Position numbers and translations under genes: made by a program
DNA from: Acidimicrobiia bacterium
Lineage (GTDB): Bacteria; Actinomycetota; Acidimicrobiia; UBA5794; JAOTWH01
Direction: 5' to 3'
Assembly: GCA_029863035.1 (NCBI GenBank)
Contig: JAOTWH010000093.1
Coordinates: 1 to 8,171, forward strand
Length of the DNA: 8,171 bases
Notes under the pieces: model-generated
The model's input: only the letters and a program-made list of their open reading frames with translations
What the model was told of the DNA's origin: nothing
Database searches by the model: none
In this document: piece after piece, positions 1 through 5,241 of the stretch
Layout of the letters: each line of letters opens with the position of its first letter
Position numbering within the stretch: position 1 is the stretch's first letter

Positions 1-4
1 CTCC

Positions 5-33
5 GCTCGGGGTACTTCCCCCGCAAGCGGGAG
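5..33 (-). repeat. Hairpin repeat, copy 1
   Basis: This 29-base stretch is identical, in the same orientation, to 467-495. Read on the minus strand, 33-18 can form a 6-bp stem closed by a CUUG tetraloop, including one U-G pair. Pairing does not extend further, unlike the other two copies. Family and function are not recognised. It resembles dispersed intergenic palindromic (REP-like) elements. Confidence 0.65.
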
Positions 34-83
34 GGGAATCCGAGAACACCAACGACGGAGGCACCGCGGAAAAGGGGTTGGAG

Positions 84-110
84 ATGGGCCGCTGCGGCGC
101 AGCGGCCCAT
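84..110. repeat. Perfect 12-bp inverted repeat (hairpin)
   Basis: The left arm 84-95 (ATGGGCCGCTGC) and right arm 99-110 (GCAGCGGCCCAT) are exact reverse complements with a 3-base spacer GGC. The stem is very GC-rich and should be highly stable in RNA or single-stranded DNA. There is no adjacent T-run. The nearest on the minus strand is a short TTTT about nine bases beyond the stem. It could be a U-tract-less terminator for the operon and tRNA, or a repeat arm; the sequence does not decide. Confidence 0.6.
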
Positions 111-142
111 GCGAAACGTCGACTTATCGCGGCAGCTGGGAT

Positions 143-189
143 CGCATTCGGCCGCGGGCCGCGAGGCGCGAGACCGAGTGCCGAATGCG
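143..189. repeat. Inverted repeat, 10-bp arms
   Basis: The arms CGCATTCGGC (143-152) and GCCGAATGCG (180-189) are exact reverse complements separated by 27 GC-rich bases. The right arm ends only eight bases before the tRNA-3'-end copy at 198-218. No known site is recognised; it could be part of a recombination or integration footprint, or chance in GC-rich DNA. Confidence 0.4.
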
Positions 190-197
190 GCCCAAGA

Positions 198-218
198 ACA
201 GTGGAGCTGAGGGGATTT
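198..218 (-). repeat. 21-bp direct copy of tRNA-Ala 3' end (att-like)
   Basis: These 21 bases match 504-524 exactly and in the same orientation. Bases 202-218 correspond to the last 17 bases of the tRNA-Ala gene (discriminator, 3' acceptor strand, 3' side of the T stem and part of the T loop), plus four bases of trailer. The rest of the tRNA is not present here, so this is a fragment. Duplicated tRNA 3' ends are typical of attachment sites left by integrases. No integrase or cargo is visible in the 285 bases between the copies, so a scar, or one end of an element extending left, is only inferred. Confidence 0.5.
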
Positions 219-278
219 TCCCTTTCTCCTGCTCTTCGCCTGACGGCTCATCGCTGGTTCAATGCAGCGAGCTCCACA

Positions 279-304
279 GCCGATGGGGTTGGGGCCCCAT
301 CGGC
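279..304. repeat. Perfect 10-bp inverted repeat (hairpin)
   Basis: The arms GCCGATGGGG (279-288) and CCCCATCGGC (295-304) are exact reverse complements with a 6-base spacer. No T-run follows on either strand. Function unknown; it adds to the unusual density of palindromes in this gene-free region. Confidence 0.5.
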
Positions 305-424
305 GAAAAGAGTTGGCCACGGCCCCGCAGAGTCTGCTCCCCCATCCGCTTCGCGGTCGTTGCGGGGACCATGGGAAGGCGATCGACCACCCGCTGTCGC
401 TCCCCCATCCCCTCGAGCCTTTGG

Positions 425-460
425 CCCGAGGTACTTCCCCCACCCTTCGGGCGGGAGAAG
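425..460 (-). repeat. Hairpin repeat, copy 2 (variant stem)
   Basis: This is a variant of the repeat at 5-33 and 467-498. The flank (GAGGTACTTCCCCC on the plus strand) and the outer right arm (CGGGAGAAG) are kept, but the centre differs. On the minus strand 460-434 forms a 12-bp stem with a three-base loop; every position pairs if G-U pairs are allowed. The changed centre still pairs, which argues that the fold matters rather than the exact sequence. Confidence 0.6.
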
Positions 461-466
461 AGAAGA

Positions 467-498
467 GCTCGGGGTACTTCCCCCGCAAGCGGGAGAAG
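467..498 (-). repeat. Hairpin repeat, copy 3, directly after tRNA-Ala
   Basis: The first 29 bases repeat 5-33 exactly. On the minus strand 498-477 folds into a 9-bp stem capped by a CUUG tetraloop, with one U-G pair that would be a C-A mismatch on the plus strand. If it acts as RNA, the minus strand is therefore the better-paired reading. It begins nine bases beyond the 3' end of the minus-strand tRNA and could act as a trailer structure or a terminator without a U-tract. No T-run follows, so a classical terminator is not supported. Confidence 0.6.
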
Positions 499-507
499 AA
501 AAGACAG

Positions 508-581
508 TGGAGCTGAGGGGATTTGAACCCCTGACCCCCTGCATGCCATGCAGGTGCTCTGCCGAGCTGAGCTACAGCCCC
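508..581 (-). tRNA. tRNA-Ala (anticodon GGC)
   Basis: The minus strand gives a complete 74-base cloverleaf. The acceptor stem is GGGGCTG with CAGCTCC (one G-U pair). The D stem is GCTC/GAGC with a nine-base loop. The anticodon stem CCTGC/GCAGG encloses loop ATGGCAT, anticodon GGC, reading alanine codon GCC. The variable loop has five bases, and the T stem AGGGG/CCCCT encloses TTCAAAT. The discriminator is A and CCA is not encoded (CTG follows). The gene lies 18 bases beyond the rsfS stop in the same orientation, so co-transcription with the operon and release by RNase processing is plausible. Confidence 0.95.
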
Positions 582-599
582 GAAGGAAGCCAGATTGTA

Positions 600-965
600 T
601 CAGCGCGAAGTTGGGGCAAGCTCTAGGCGCTCGGCGTCGAGCCACAGCCGCTCGAGGTCGTAGTAGTCCCTGGTTTCCTGGTCGAAGCAGTGGACAACCA
701 CGTCGCCGTAGTCGAGAAGCACCCACTGACCGTCTTCGAGGCCCTCTCGCCGCAATGGGCGGCGATCGATGGCCTTGAGCTGGTCTTCGACCTCCTCTGC
801 CAGCGTCATCACATGGCGCCGAGAGGTACCGGAAGCGATGACGAACAGGTCGGTGATAACCAGCAACGATGACACATCGAGCACGGCGAGGTCTAGGCCC
901 TTTTTGTCGTTTATCGCCGCCGCTATAGCGGTTGCCGCGGCGAGTGTCTCTTCGTGGACGCCGAT
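600..965 (-). CDS. rsfS: Ribosome silencing factor RsfS (Iojap/YbeB family)
   Basis: RsfS binds ribosomal protein L14 on the 50S subunit and blocks subunit joining when nutrients are scarce. Family signatures are clear: VLDVSSLLVITDLFVIASG followed by TSRRHV, and LLDYGDVVVHCFDQETRDYY then LERLW near the C-terminus. The product is 121 residues if started at 965, matching the family. The start is unusual. The only standard start codon in frame is GTG at 884, which would remove the conserved first ~27 residues. Upstream to the in-frame stop at 1056-1058 there is no ATG, GTG, TTG or CTG. I chose ATC at 965-963 because GGAGG lies at 980-976, ten bases upstream, and because the stretch GVHEETLAAATAIAAAINDK fits the family N-terminal helix. 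The Shine-Dalgarno lies within the end of the upstream gene, whose stop (971-973) is 5 bases before this start, so coupling is likely. Confidence 0.88.
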   Translation of the reverse strand: MGVHEETLAAATAIAAAINDKKGLDLAVLDVSSLLVITDLFVIASGTSRRHVMTLAEEVEDQLKAIDRRPLRREGLEDGQWVLLDYGDVVVHCFDQETRDYYDLERLWLDAERLELAPTSR

Positions 966-970
966 GTGCC

Positions 971-2281
971 TTAGCCCTCCGGACTCGGTATGTCTTGGCC
1001 GACGATAATACTCACATCCACCACGCCTGATTCCGCCCGCACCTCGAGCACCAATTCACCCGTACCGAGTATCTTGAGCACCTCCTCGGCCACGGCCCTG
1101 TTGTCTCTTCCCTGCGCGATGACTTGGCTTTCGGTGTAGTCGAAAGCGTCGGCGTTGTCGGTGCGAATGATCCGGAAGCCCCGGTTCACCAGCGACTCCG
1201 CCACGATGCGGGTGGCCTGAATCTGTCCACTTCCGTTCAACACCTCGGCTCGGGGTCGGTCCCCCACTCGCAACAGCAGGTGCGCCAGACGGTCGGCAAC
1301 GAAAGCATCCACCGCGTCCTGGTCGAGGGTGAACGCCTCCACCTGACCGATCGAGGTGCGGTCGATAGGGACTGCAGTGATAACGAGTCCCGGGTCGACA
1401 GCCGCTGCCGCCGCCAGCTCGCCGCCCGACCCAAGCAGAGCCACAACTCGATCGCCCAGATCGGGGTCGGCGATCATGGCGGCGAACAGCCCGTCCCACA
1501 CGGCCCCCTGACGCTGTAGCAGATCGAGCTCTCCGCCATCGCCCACCGCCGTTAACAGCAGCTCGACGACGGCGGCGGAGCGCTCGGCCAGGCCTTGGTC
1601 GGCCAGAACCCTGCCGCCGTCACCTTCTTCGACGACGAGCGGCACCGGCAGATCCACGGCCACCGGATCGATGAGAGTCTCCGTCAACAAGCCAGGAGCG
1701 ATCGCGGCTACGTCGTCGATACGAATGCCGAGGAGGTTCGCTACGGCAAGGGCCGCCAGATCGACGTCCTCGAACAGTGCTGCCTGGCTGAGGGAGAAGT
1801 CGCCGTAACCGGGCACTATCGACAGGAGGTTCGGGGGAAACAGGATCACGCTGCTGAGCCCGTCGGGCGCAGATGCGAATAGGGCGTAGGCGGTGCCGGC
1901 GCCGTCCTCGTCGGTGATGCCAACGAACATCGAGGCCGAGCCCTCAGGGCCGCTAACGGCCGCCAGGGGTCGCAGGGGCTCTTCGGCCGCCATGGCCTGC
2001 AGACTTCCGGTCCAGTCCTGCCACTGATCTTCCACCCAATCGGCCGCGGAAGAAACGCCGTCGCCTATCGCCGAGTACGCCGAGGTGGCCCGGCCCCCGG
2101 AGGCGAGCCCGATGAACGCCACGGCGGTGGCGGCAACAACCAGCGCAATGGCCAGACGCCAAAAGCGCATCATGGAACTACTCGGCTCTACATCTTGCGG
2201 ATCGAACTCTTCGCTTTCATCTGGCGGGGCTTCATCATCATCGACTGATCCCTGCAGCGGGTTGTCGGTGGGGTCAGTCAT
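971..2281 (-). CDS. Membrane-anchored divergent LCP-like protein with LytR_C domain
   Basis: The 436-residue product has an acidic cytoplasmic tail (1-37), one membrane helix (about 39-62) and a long extracytoplasmic part. Residues about 115-335 look like a divergent LytR-CpsA-Psr (LCP) fold: VPGYGDF and VANLLGIRIDDVAAI resemble the LCP segments before and around the helix that binds polyprenyl phosphate. The family's usual PRD-type motif is replaced by FPPNLL, so the phosphotransferase residues appear to be lost. Residues 344-428 (RAEVLNGSG ... VVDVSIIVG) are a good LytR_C domain. LCP enzymes attach glycopolymers to peptidoglycan; here a binding or structural role seems more likely than catalysis. 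The ATG start overlaps the nadD stop by eight bases (ATGACTGA), indicating translational coupling. The order nadD, LytR_C gene, rsfS fits other actinobacteria. The LytR_C call is firm; the LCP call is moderate. Confidence 0.82.
   Translation of the reverse strand: MTDPTDNPLQGSVDDDEAPPDESEEFDPQDVEPSSSMMRFWRLAIALVVAATAVAFIGLASGGRATSAYSAIGDGVSSAADWVEDQWQDWTGSLQAMAAEEPLRPLAAVSGPEGSASMFVGITDEDGAGTAYALFASAPDGLSSVILFPPNLLSIVPGYGDFSLSQAALFEDVDLAALAVANLLGIRIDDVAAIAPGLLTETLIDPVAVDLPVPLVVEEGDGGRVLADQGLAERSAAVVELLLTAVGDGGELDLLQRQGAVWDGLFAAMIADPDLGDRVVALLGSGGELAAAAAVDPGLVITAVPIDRTSIGQVEAFTLDQDAVDAFVADRLAHLLLRVGDRPRAEVLNGSGQIQATRIVAESLVNRGFRIIRTDNADAFDYTESQVIAQGRDNRAVAEEVLKILGTGELVLEVRAESGVVDVSIIVGQDIPSPEG
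976..980 (-). promoter_or_regulatory. Shine-Dalgarno deciding the rsfS start
   Basis: GGAGG (part of GGAGGG) on the minus strand, inside the last codons of the LytR_C-domain gene, lies ten bases before the ATC proposed as the rsfS start. It is the main sequence argument for an ATC start over the downstream GTG at 884. Confidence 0.45.
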
Positions 2282-2840
2282 ATATCTGATGCTCCTCGAT
2301 GTAAAGGAGCACAGGATCGGGGATCAGGAACCGAAGCGATTGGCCCTTCGACGCCATGGCGCGTAGCCGCGTCCCAGCGATCCCGAGCGGAGGAATGTCG
2401 AGCCACTGCACTTGACCGATAGCCGCCTCGACCTCGGCTCGGGCGACGCCGGCGCGCTCCATGACACAAAGGGTGGCTCGGTCGAGTACTTCCTCCCACC
2501 GGTGCCAGCTGGGAAGACCAACGGCCGAATCGGAACCCAAGACCAAGAACAGGCTCTCGTCGTCCGGATAGCTCTCGAGGGTGTCGATGGTGTAGGTGGG
2601 ACCGACACGATGAATCTCGCGGTCGTCCACCTCGAAGTAGTCGACTCCCTCAACGGCGGCTCGGGTCATTCCCAGGCGGTGCTTGGCCGGAGTGACATTG
2701 CGGTCTGCCTTCTGCCACGGATCGCCCGCGGGCAACAGCGACACCACGTCGAGTCCGAGCTGTCTGTAAGCGCCCTCTGCCGCCACCAGGTGCGCCAAGT
2801 GTGGCGGATCGAAAGTACCGCCCAAGATGCCACGCTGCAC
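2274..2840 (-). CDS. nadD: Nicotinate-nucleotide adenylyltransferase NadD
   Basis: NadD transfers AMP from ATP to nicotinate mononucleotide, giving deamido-NAD, in the cytoplasm. The nucleotidyltransferase signature RGILGGTFDPPHLAHL is at the N-terminus, with the metal/ATP-binding histidines. PAGDPWQK, PTYTIDTL and LVLGSDSAVGLPSWHRWEE follow in family order. The C-terminal IAGTRLRAM matches the ISSTxIR motif, before PVLLYIEEHQIY. I chose GTG at 2840 because it gives the family-standard N-terminus and a normal length (188 residues). ATG at 2900 (GGAG directly abutting) and TTG at 2921 are in-frame alternatives; none has a well-spaced Shine-Dalgarno. The 5' part overlaps the open frame of the upstream M23-like gene by 190 bases, which may mislead automatic callers. 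The stop overlaps the next gene's start. Confidence 0.93.
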   Translation of the reverse strand: MQRGILGGTFDPPHLAHLVAAEGAYRQLGLDVVSLLPAGDPWQKADRNVTPAKHRLGMTRAAVEGVDYFEVDDREIHRVGPTYTIDTLESYPDDESLFLVLGSDSAVGLPSWHRWEEVLDRATLCVMERAGVARAEVEAAIGQVQWLDIPPLGIAGTRLRAMASKGQSLRFLIPDPVLLYIEEHQIYD

Positions 2841-3330
2841 GGCCGACAGGATAGGCAGAGGCAACTCGAGGCTCTCTGGGGGGCTCCAGTCGCAGTCCAT
2901 CTCCGGGAAGGCCACAGCCAACGAGGAGCAGCGGCGAGAGGTAGCGGTCCCTGAGTCGCAACGACCAGTGAACAGCCAACAGGCCGTGATCGGTGCCGCT
3001 GTAGCCGACCAACTGCCCCTTGTCGACCTCTTCGCCAGTCTTGACGGCGACGCTGGTCAGATACGAGTAGGAGGTTCGCAGCTCTCCGCCGTGGAAAACG
3101 GTAACTGAGATCATGGCGCCGACGCTGCCGGCGAAGGTCACCACGCCCTGCGCAGATGCCCGGACTGGTGAGCCGGGCGGAGCGGCGATATCCACTCCCC
3201 AATGGCCTCCATAGTCGCCAACTGGAGCGAACCAACGCACAACGGTACCTGGCACCGGTGGACTAAGTCCGCTGCAGTCTCCTCCTACGGGGCTCAGCGC
3301 CACGATGAGCGCCAATGCGCTCGCGATCAA
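2650..3330 (-). CDS. Exported M23 (LytM)-like protein, degenerate active site; 3' end uncertain
   Basis: Residues 1-17 are a short hydrophobic signal-like segment (ALALIVAL). Residues about 29-140 form an M23 LytM-type domain: GGHWGVDIAAPPGSPV, GVVTFAG, VAVKTGEEVDKGQLVGYSG and HWSLRLRDRYLSPLLL. Zinc ligands appear kept (H43, D47, H121). The two catalytic histidines look replaced: YAHL reads YSYL (Y90), and HxH reads AVH (A119). As I recall, many actinobacterial M23 proteins carry a similar LHWGL segment, so this may be a subfamily trait. A regulatory or binding role in wall turnover is possible. After about residue 140 the translation becomes Arg/Gly-rich, shadowing nadD, and all three minus frames stay open here. 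The true end may lie near 2913, or a frameshift may be present. The TTG start at 3330 is uncertain; in-frame CTG codons lie upstream and no clear Shine-Dalgarno is seen. Confidence 0.68.
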   Translation of the reverse strand: MIASALALIVALSPVGGDCSGLSPPVPGTVVRWFAPVGDYGGHWGVDIAAPPGSPVRASAQGVVTFAGSVGAMISVTVFHGGELRTSYSYLTSVAVKTGEEVDKGQLVGYSGTDHGLLAVHWSLRLRDRYLSPLLLVGCGLPGDGLRLEPPREPRVASAYPVGRAAWHLGRYFRSATLGAPGGGRGRLQTARTRRGVAVARGRSVAEGRPQCHSGQAPPGNDPSRR

Positions 3331-3380
3331 TCCATCACGAACGTAATCCAGCAGGGGTTAGAACGCTAGGGGTAAGAGAG

Positions 3381-3767
3381 CTAGGCGGTTTCGGCCAATT
3401 CGCCATCGACCAGACGCAGCACCATGCGCCGCAGGTCGTTGGGACGGAAAGGCTTGGTGAGGAAGGCGTCGGCGCCACCTCGGTCGGCGCGCTCGCGGGT
3501 CTCTTCCTGAGCATGAGCAGTGAGAACTAGCACCTTGAGATCCTTGGTGGCTACCTCGGAGCGAAGCCGCGACAGCACTTCCCAACCATCCATGCGGGGA
3601 AGCCCGACATCGAGGATCAGGAGATCTGGCGGATTGGTCCTGGCCGCCTCGTATCCGCTGGGCCCGTCCTCGCGGGTCTCGACTTCGAGTCCCGCCGGAC
3701 GCAAACACACCTCGATAAGGCGCTGTATCACCTGGGAGTCTTCTACTACTAGAACACGTTTACTCAA
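3381..3767 (-). CDS. Single-domain response regulator (CheY-like REC)
   Basis: The 128-residue product is one receiver domain with no output domain. The phosphorylation site is D53 (LLILDVGLPRMDGWEVL). The acidic pocket is E9-D10 (VLVVEDS), the switch threonine is T83 (VLVLTAHA), and the conserved lysine is K105 (FLTKPFRPNDL). All essential residues are present, so it should be phosphorylatable. Its kinase and target are not in the window. The start is TTG at 3767, supported by AAGGAG four bases upstream (3772-3777). It sits 52 bases after the CoxE-like gene and 50 bases before the M23-like gene, in the same direction. It may relay a signal to either neighbour, but this is inference. Single-domain regulators often work by protein-protein contact. 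Confidence 0.93.
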   Translation of the reverse strand: MSKRVLVVEDSQVIQRLIEVCLRPAGLEVETREDGPSGYEAARTNPPDLLILDVGLPRMDGWEVLSRLRSEVATKDLKVLVLTAHAQEETRERADRGGADAFLTKPFRPNDLRRMVLRLVDGELAETA

Positions 3768-3771
3768 GGCA

Positions 3772-3777
3772 CTCCTT
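3772..3777 (-). promoter_or_regulatory. Shine-Dalgarno for the TTG-started response regulator
   Basis: AAGGAG on the minus strand is four bases from the TTG at 3767. It decides the start, because no ATG is available at the conserved N-terminus SKRVLVVED. Confidence 0.6.
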
Positions 3778-3787
3778 GCTCATAGGA

Positions 3788-3819
3788 ATTATCGGCCCGG
3801 TCCAGCATTCCTTGACCGG
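3788..3819 (-). promoter_or_regulatory. Possible internal promoter and inverted repeat before the response regulator
   Basis: In the 52-base gap after the CoxE-like gene the minus strand carries GATAAT (3793-3788), a good match to a -10 box, 20 bases before the TTG start. No convincing -35 box is seen at the right distance. Just upstream is an inverted repeat, CCGGTC (3797-3802) with GACCGG (3814-3819), which could be an operator or a weak terminator; no T-run follows it. Together they hint that the response regulator and downstream genes can be transcribed separately. Confidence 0.25.
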
Positions 3820-5241
3820 TTAGGCCAAGATTCTGGAAGTAACTGTGGGCAGCGTTACCGACTCAACGAACGCCTCTAGCTGTCGCAGGTTTCTGACCTC
3901 GTGCACACCGTCACATAGGGGTGCGTAAGAACTCATGATCGAATCGCCCGTGTCCCAGTAGCGCCTGGCCTCCGGGTTGAGCCAATGGACGCTTCGTGCC
4001 GCGTTGGCGATCTCACCAAAGGCACCGATGTTGGGGTCGTGATAATTGGAGCGTGCGTCACCGGTGACCAAGACCACGCTGCGGGGCGACAACGCCTTGA
4101 AGTAGCGATGGGTGAACTGGTCGAAAGCATTGCCGTAGTCGGAGTGGCCATCGAGCCAGACAACTTCCGCCTCCGACGAGATCCGTGCCAGCGCCGAGCC
4201 GAACTCGGCCCCGGTTCCGAAGTACTCGGTCACCTCGTCGATGGCATCGATGAAGGCGAAGCTGCGTACCCGGGTGAACTCGTGAGCCAGCGCATACACG
4301 AGCTGAAGCGTGAAGCGGGCGAAGGTCGCAACGGACCCCGAGATGTCGCTGAGCACCACGAGCTCGGGCCGTGAGGGGCGACGCGATCGGAATCTGGGAT
4401 CCACCAACGCGCCGCCGGCCGATATCGATCGCCGGATAGTGGCCCTCATGTCGAGTCGGCCGTTCTTGGCTTGCTTGCGACGTTGCGCCATCCTGGTAGC
4501 CAGCTTGCGGGTAAGGGGATGGACCGCTCTCTCGATCTCGCCTAGCTCAGCTCGTCCGGCGTGCATGAGGTCGATGTCCTCGACCAGGGGACGGCGCAGG
4601 GTTTTGGCGACGGCGTCGGCGCCCCGATCGGCTACCAGGCGCCGGCGGATCTCCGCTCGCAGCTCCGTACGGAACTGTTCCAGCCGCAGCTCTATCTCCT
4701 CTCGCAGCAACCTCTGCTCCAGTTGACCGAGATCGACACCCCCCATCGCCTCGAAAAGTCGCTCGGTGAGGGCTTCGAGGTCCAAGCGACGCAGGGCCCG
4801 ATATAGGTAGTAGGTCCCGCCGACGGGCCTGCCCGGCTCCATGCCGGCCAGCCTTTCCACCGATGCCAATACCACCGCCGCCAACAGGGCGGTGTCCTCG
4901 TCCTTGACGGCCCGGAACAGCGCCTCGGCCAAGGCCTCGGCATCGCCCCCGCCGCCACCGCCCGCCCCGGCTCCCTCCCCGTCGCCCGAGCCCAAAGGGA
5001 GGGAGGCAAGATCCTCTCCGCTGCGTGGCCTCAGCCCGAAAAAGACCTCGAACGCGGTTTCGAAAGCGCTGTAGTGGCGAGCATGTTTCACCAGGGTGGC
5101 ACCCAGGGTGTGTTTGAACGCGTGCCGGTCCCCCATGTCGATGTGTTCCAGAGCCTTGGCGGCATCGATCGCTTCGACCATCGACACCGGAAGCCCGGCT
5201 TGACGCAACTCACCAACGAAGCCGGTGAGCATGTCGATCAT
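3820..5241 (-). CDS. CoxE-type VWA domain protein
   Basis: The 473-residue product matches the CoxE-like VWA family (COG3552). An N-terminal helical region (1-75) carries family-like segments such as ALEHIDMGDRHAFKHTLGATLVKH. A Gly/Asp-rich linker (84-100) includes a run of six glycines. A charged helical stretch (150-260) follows, then GRLDMRATIRRSISAGGALV (261-280) and the VWA domain (about 292-465). The metal-ion-dependent adhesion site is intact: DISGS at 299-303, the conserved SDYG at 367-370, and VTGDARSNY with D395. The family typically works with a MoxR-type AAA+ ATPase to mature or activate metalloenzymes or complexes, as CoxD/CoxE do for CO dehydrogenase. No coxMSL genes are in the window, so the client is unknown. 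Its ATG overlaps the MoxR stop by one base (TGATG), indicating coupled translation and probably a complex. Confidence 0.93.
   Translation of the reverse strand: MIDMLTGFVGELRQAGLPVSMVEAIDAAKALEHIDMGDRHAFKHTLGATLVKHARHYSAFETAFEVFFGLRPRSGEDLASLPLGSGDGEGAGAGGGGGGDAEALAEALFRAVKDEDTALLAAVVLASVERLAGMEPGRPVGGTYYLYRALRRLDLEALTERLFEAMGGVDLGQLEQRLLREEIELRLEQFRTELRAEIRRRLVADRGADAVAKTLRRPLVEDIDLMHAGRAELGEIERAVHPLTRKLATRMAQRRKQAKNGRLDMRATIRRSISAGGALVDPRFRSRRPSRPELVVLSDISGSVATFARFTLQLVYALAHEFTRVRSFAFIDAIDEVTEYFGTGAEFGSALARISSEAEVVWLDGHSDYGNAFDQFTHRYFKALSPRSVVLVTGDARSNYHDPNIGAFGEIANAARSVHWLNPEARRYWDTGDSIMSSYAPLCDGVHEVRNLRQLEAFVESVTLPTVTSRILA

Larger units (their letters stand above)
1..507. other. Gene-free, repeat-rich region downstream of tRNA-Ala
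   Basis: No credible protein gene is visible in these 507 bases. Open frames exist on both strands, but their products are low-complexity Arg/Pro/Gly/Ser-rich translations with no family resemblance, as expected from GC-rich non-coding DNA. What the region holds instead is structure: three copies of a GC-rich hairpin repeat, a perfect 12-bp palindrome, two 10-bp inverted repeats, and a 21-bp copy of the tRNA-Ala 3' end. It lies downstream of the last gene of the minus-strand operon, so transcription that passes the tRNA would enter it. The left end is cut by the window. Confidence 0.7.

Noticed and set aside
5..498. CRISPR array
   Set aside because: Only three imperfect repeat copies with irregular spacing, two of them nearly adjacent; no array architecture and no cas genes.
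470..507. Classical Rho-independent terminator after the tRNA
   Set aside because: The hairpin is strong but no T-run follows on the minus strand; it is listed as a repeat with possible terminator function only.
78..626. Long plus-strand open frame across the left region and the tRNA
   Set aside because: It runs antisense through the tRNA-Ala and into the end of rsfS. The product is low-complexity, with no family resemblance and no ribosome-binding site of note; open frames in all phases are expected at this GC content.
248..726. Minus-strand open frames spanning the tRNA and repeats
   Set aside because: They translate the tRNA and the hairpin repeats and overlap rsfS out of frame; no conserved motif is seen.
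600..884. rsfS starting at GTG 884
   Set aside because: This removes the conserved N-terminal segment ahead of the LDVSSLLVITD strand. In-frame upstream sequence fits the family and has a Shine-Dalgarno.
2881..3108. Plus-strand open frames opposite the M23-like gene
   Set aside because: Antisense to a recognisable M23 domain, with no motif or start signal of their own.
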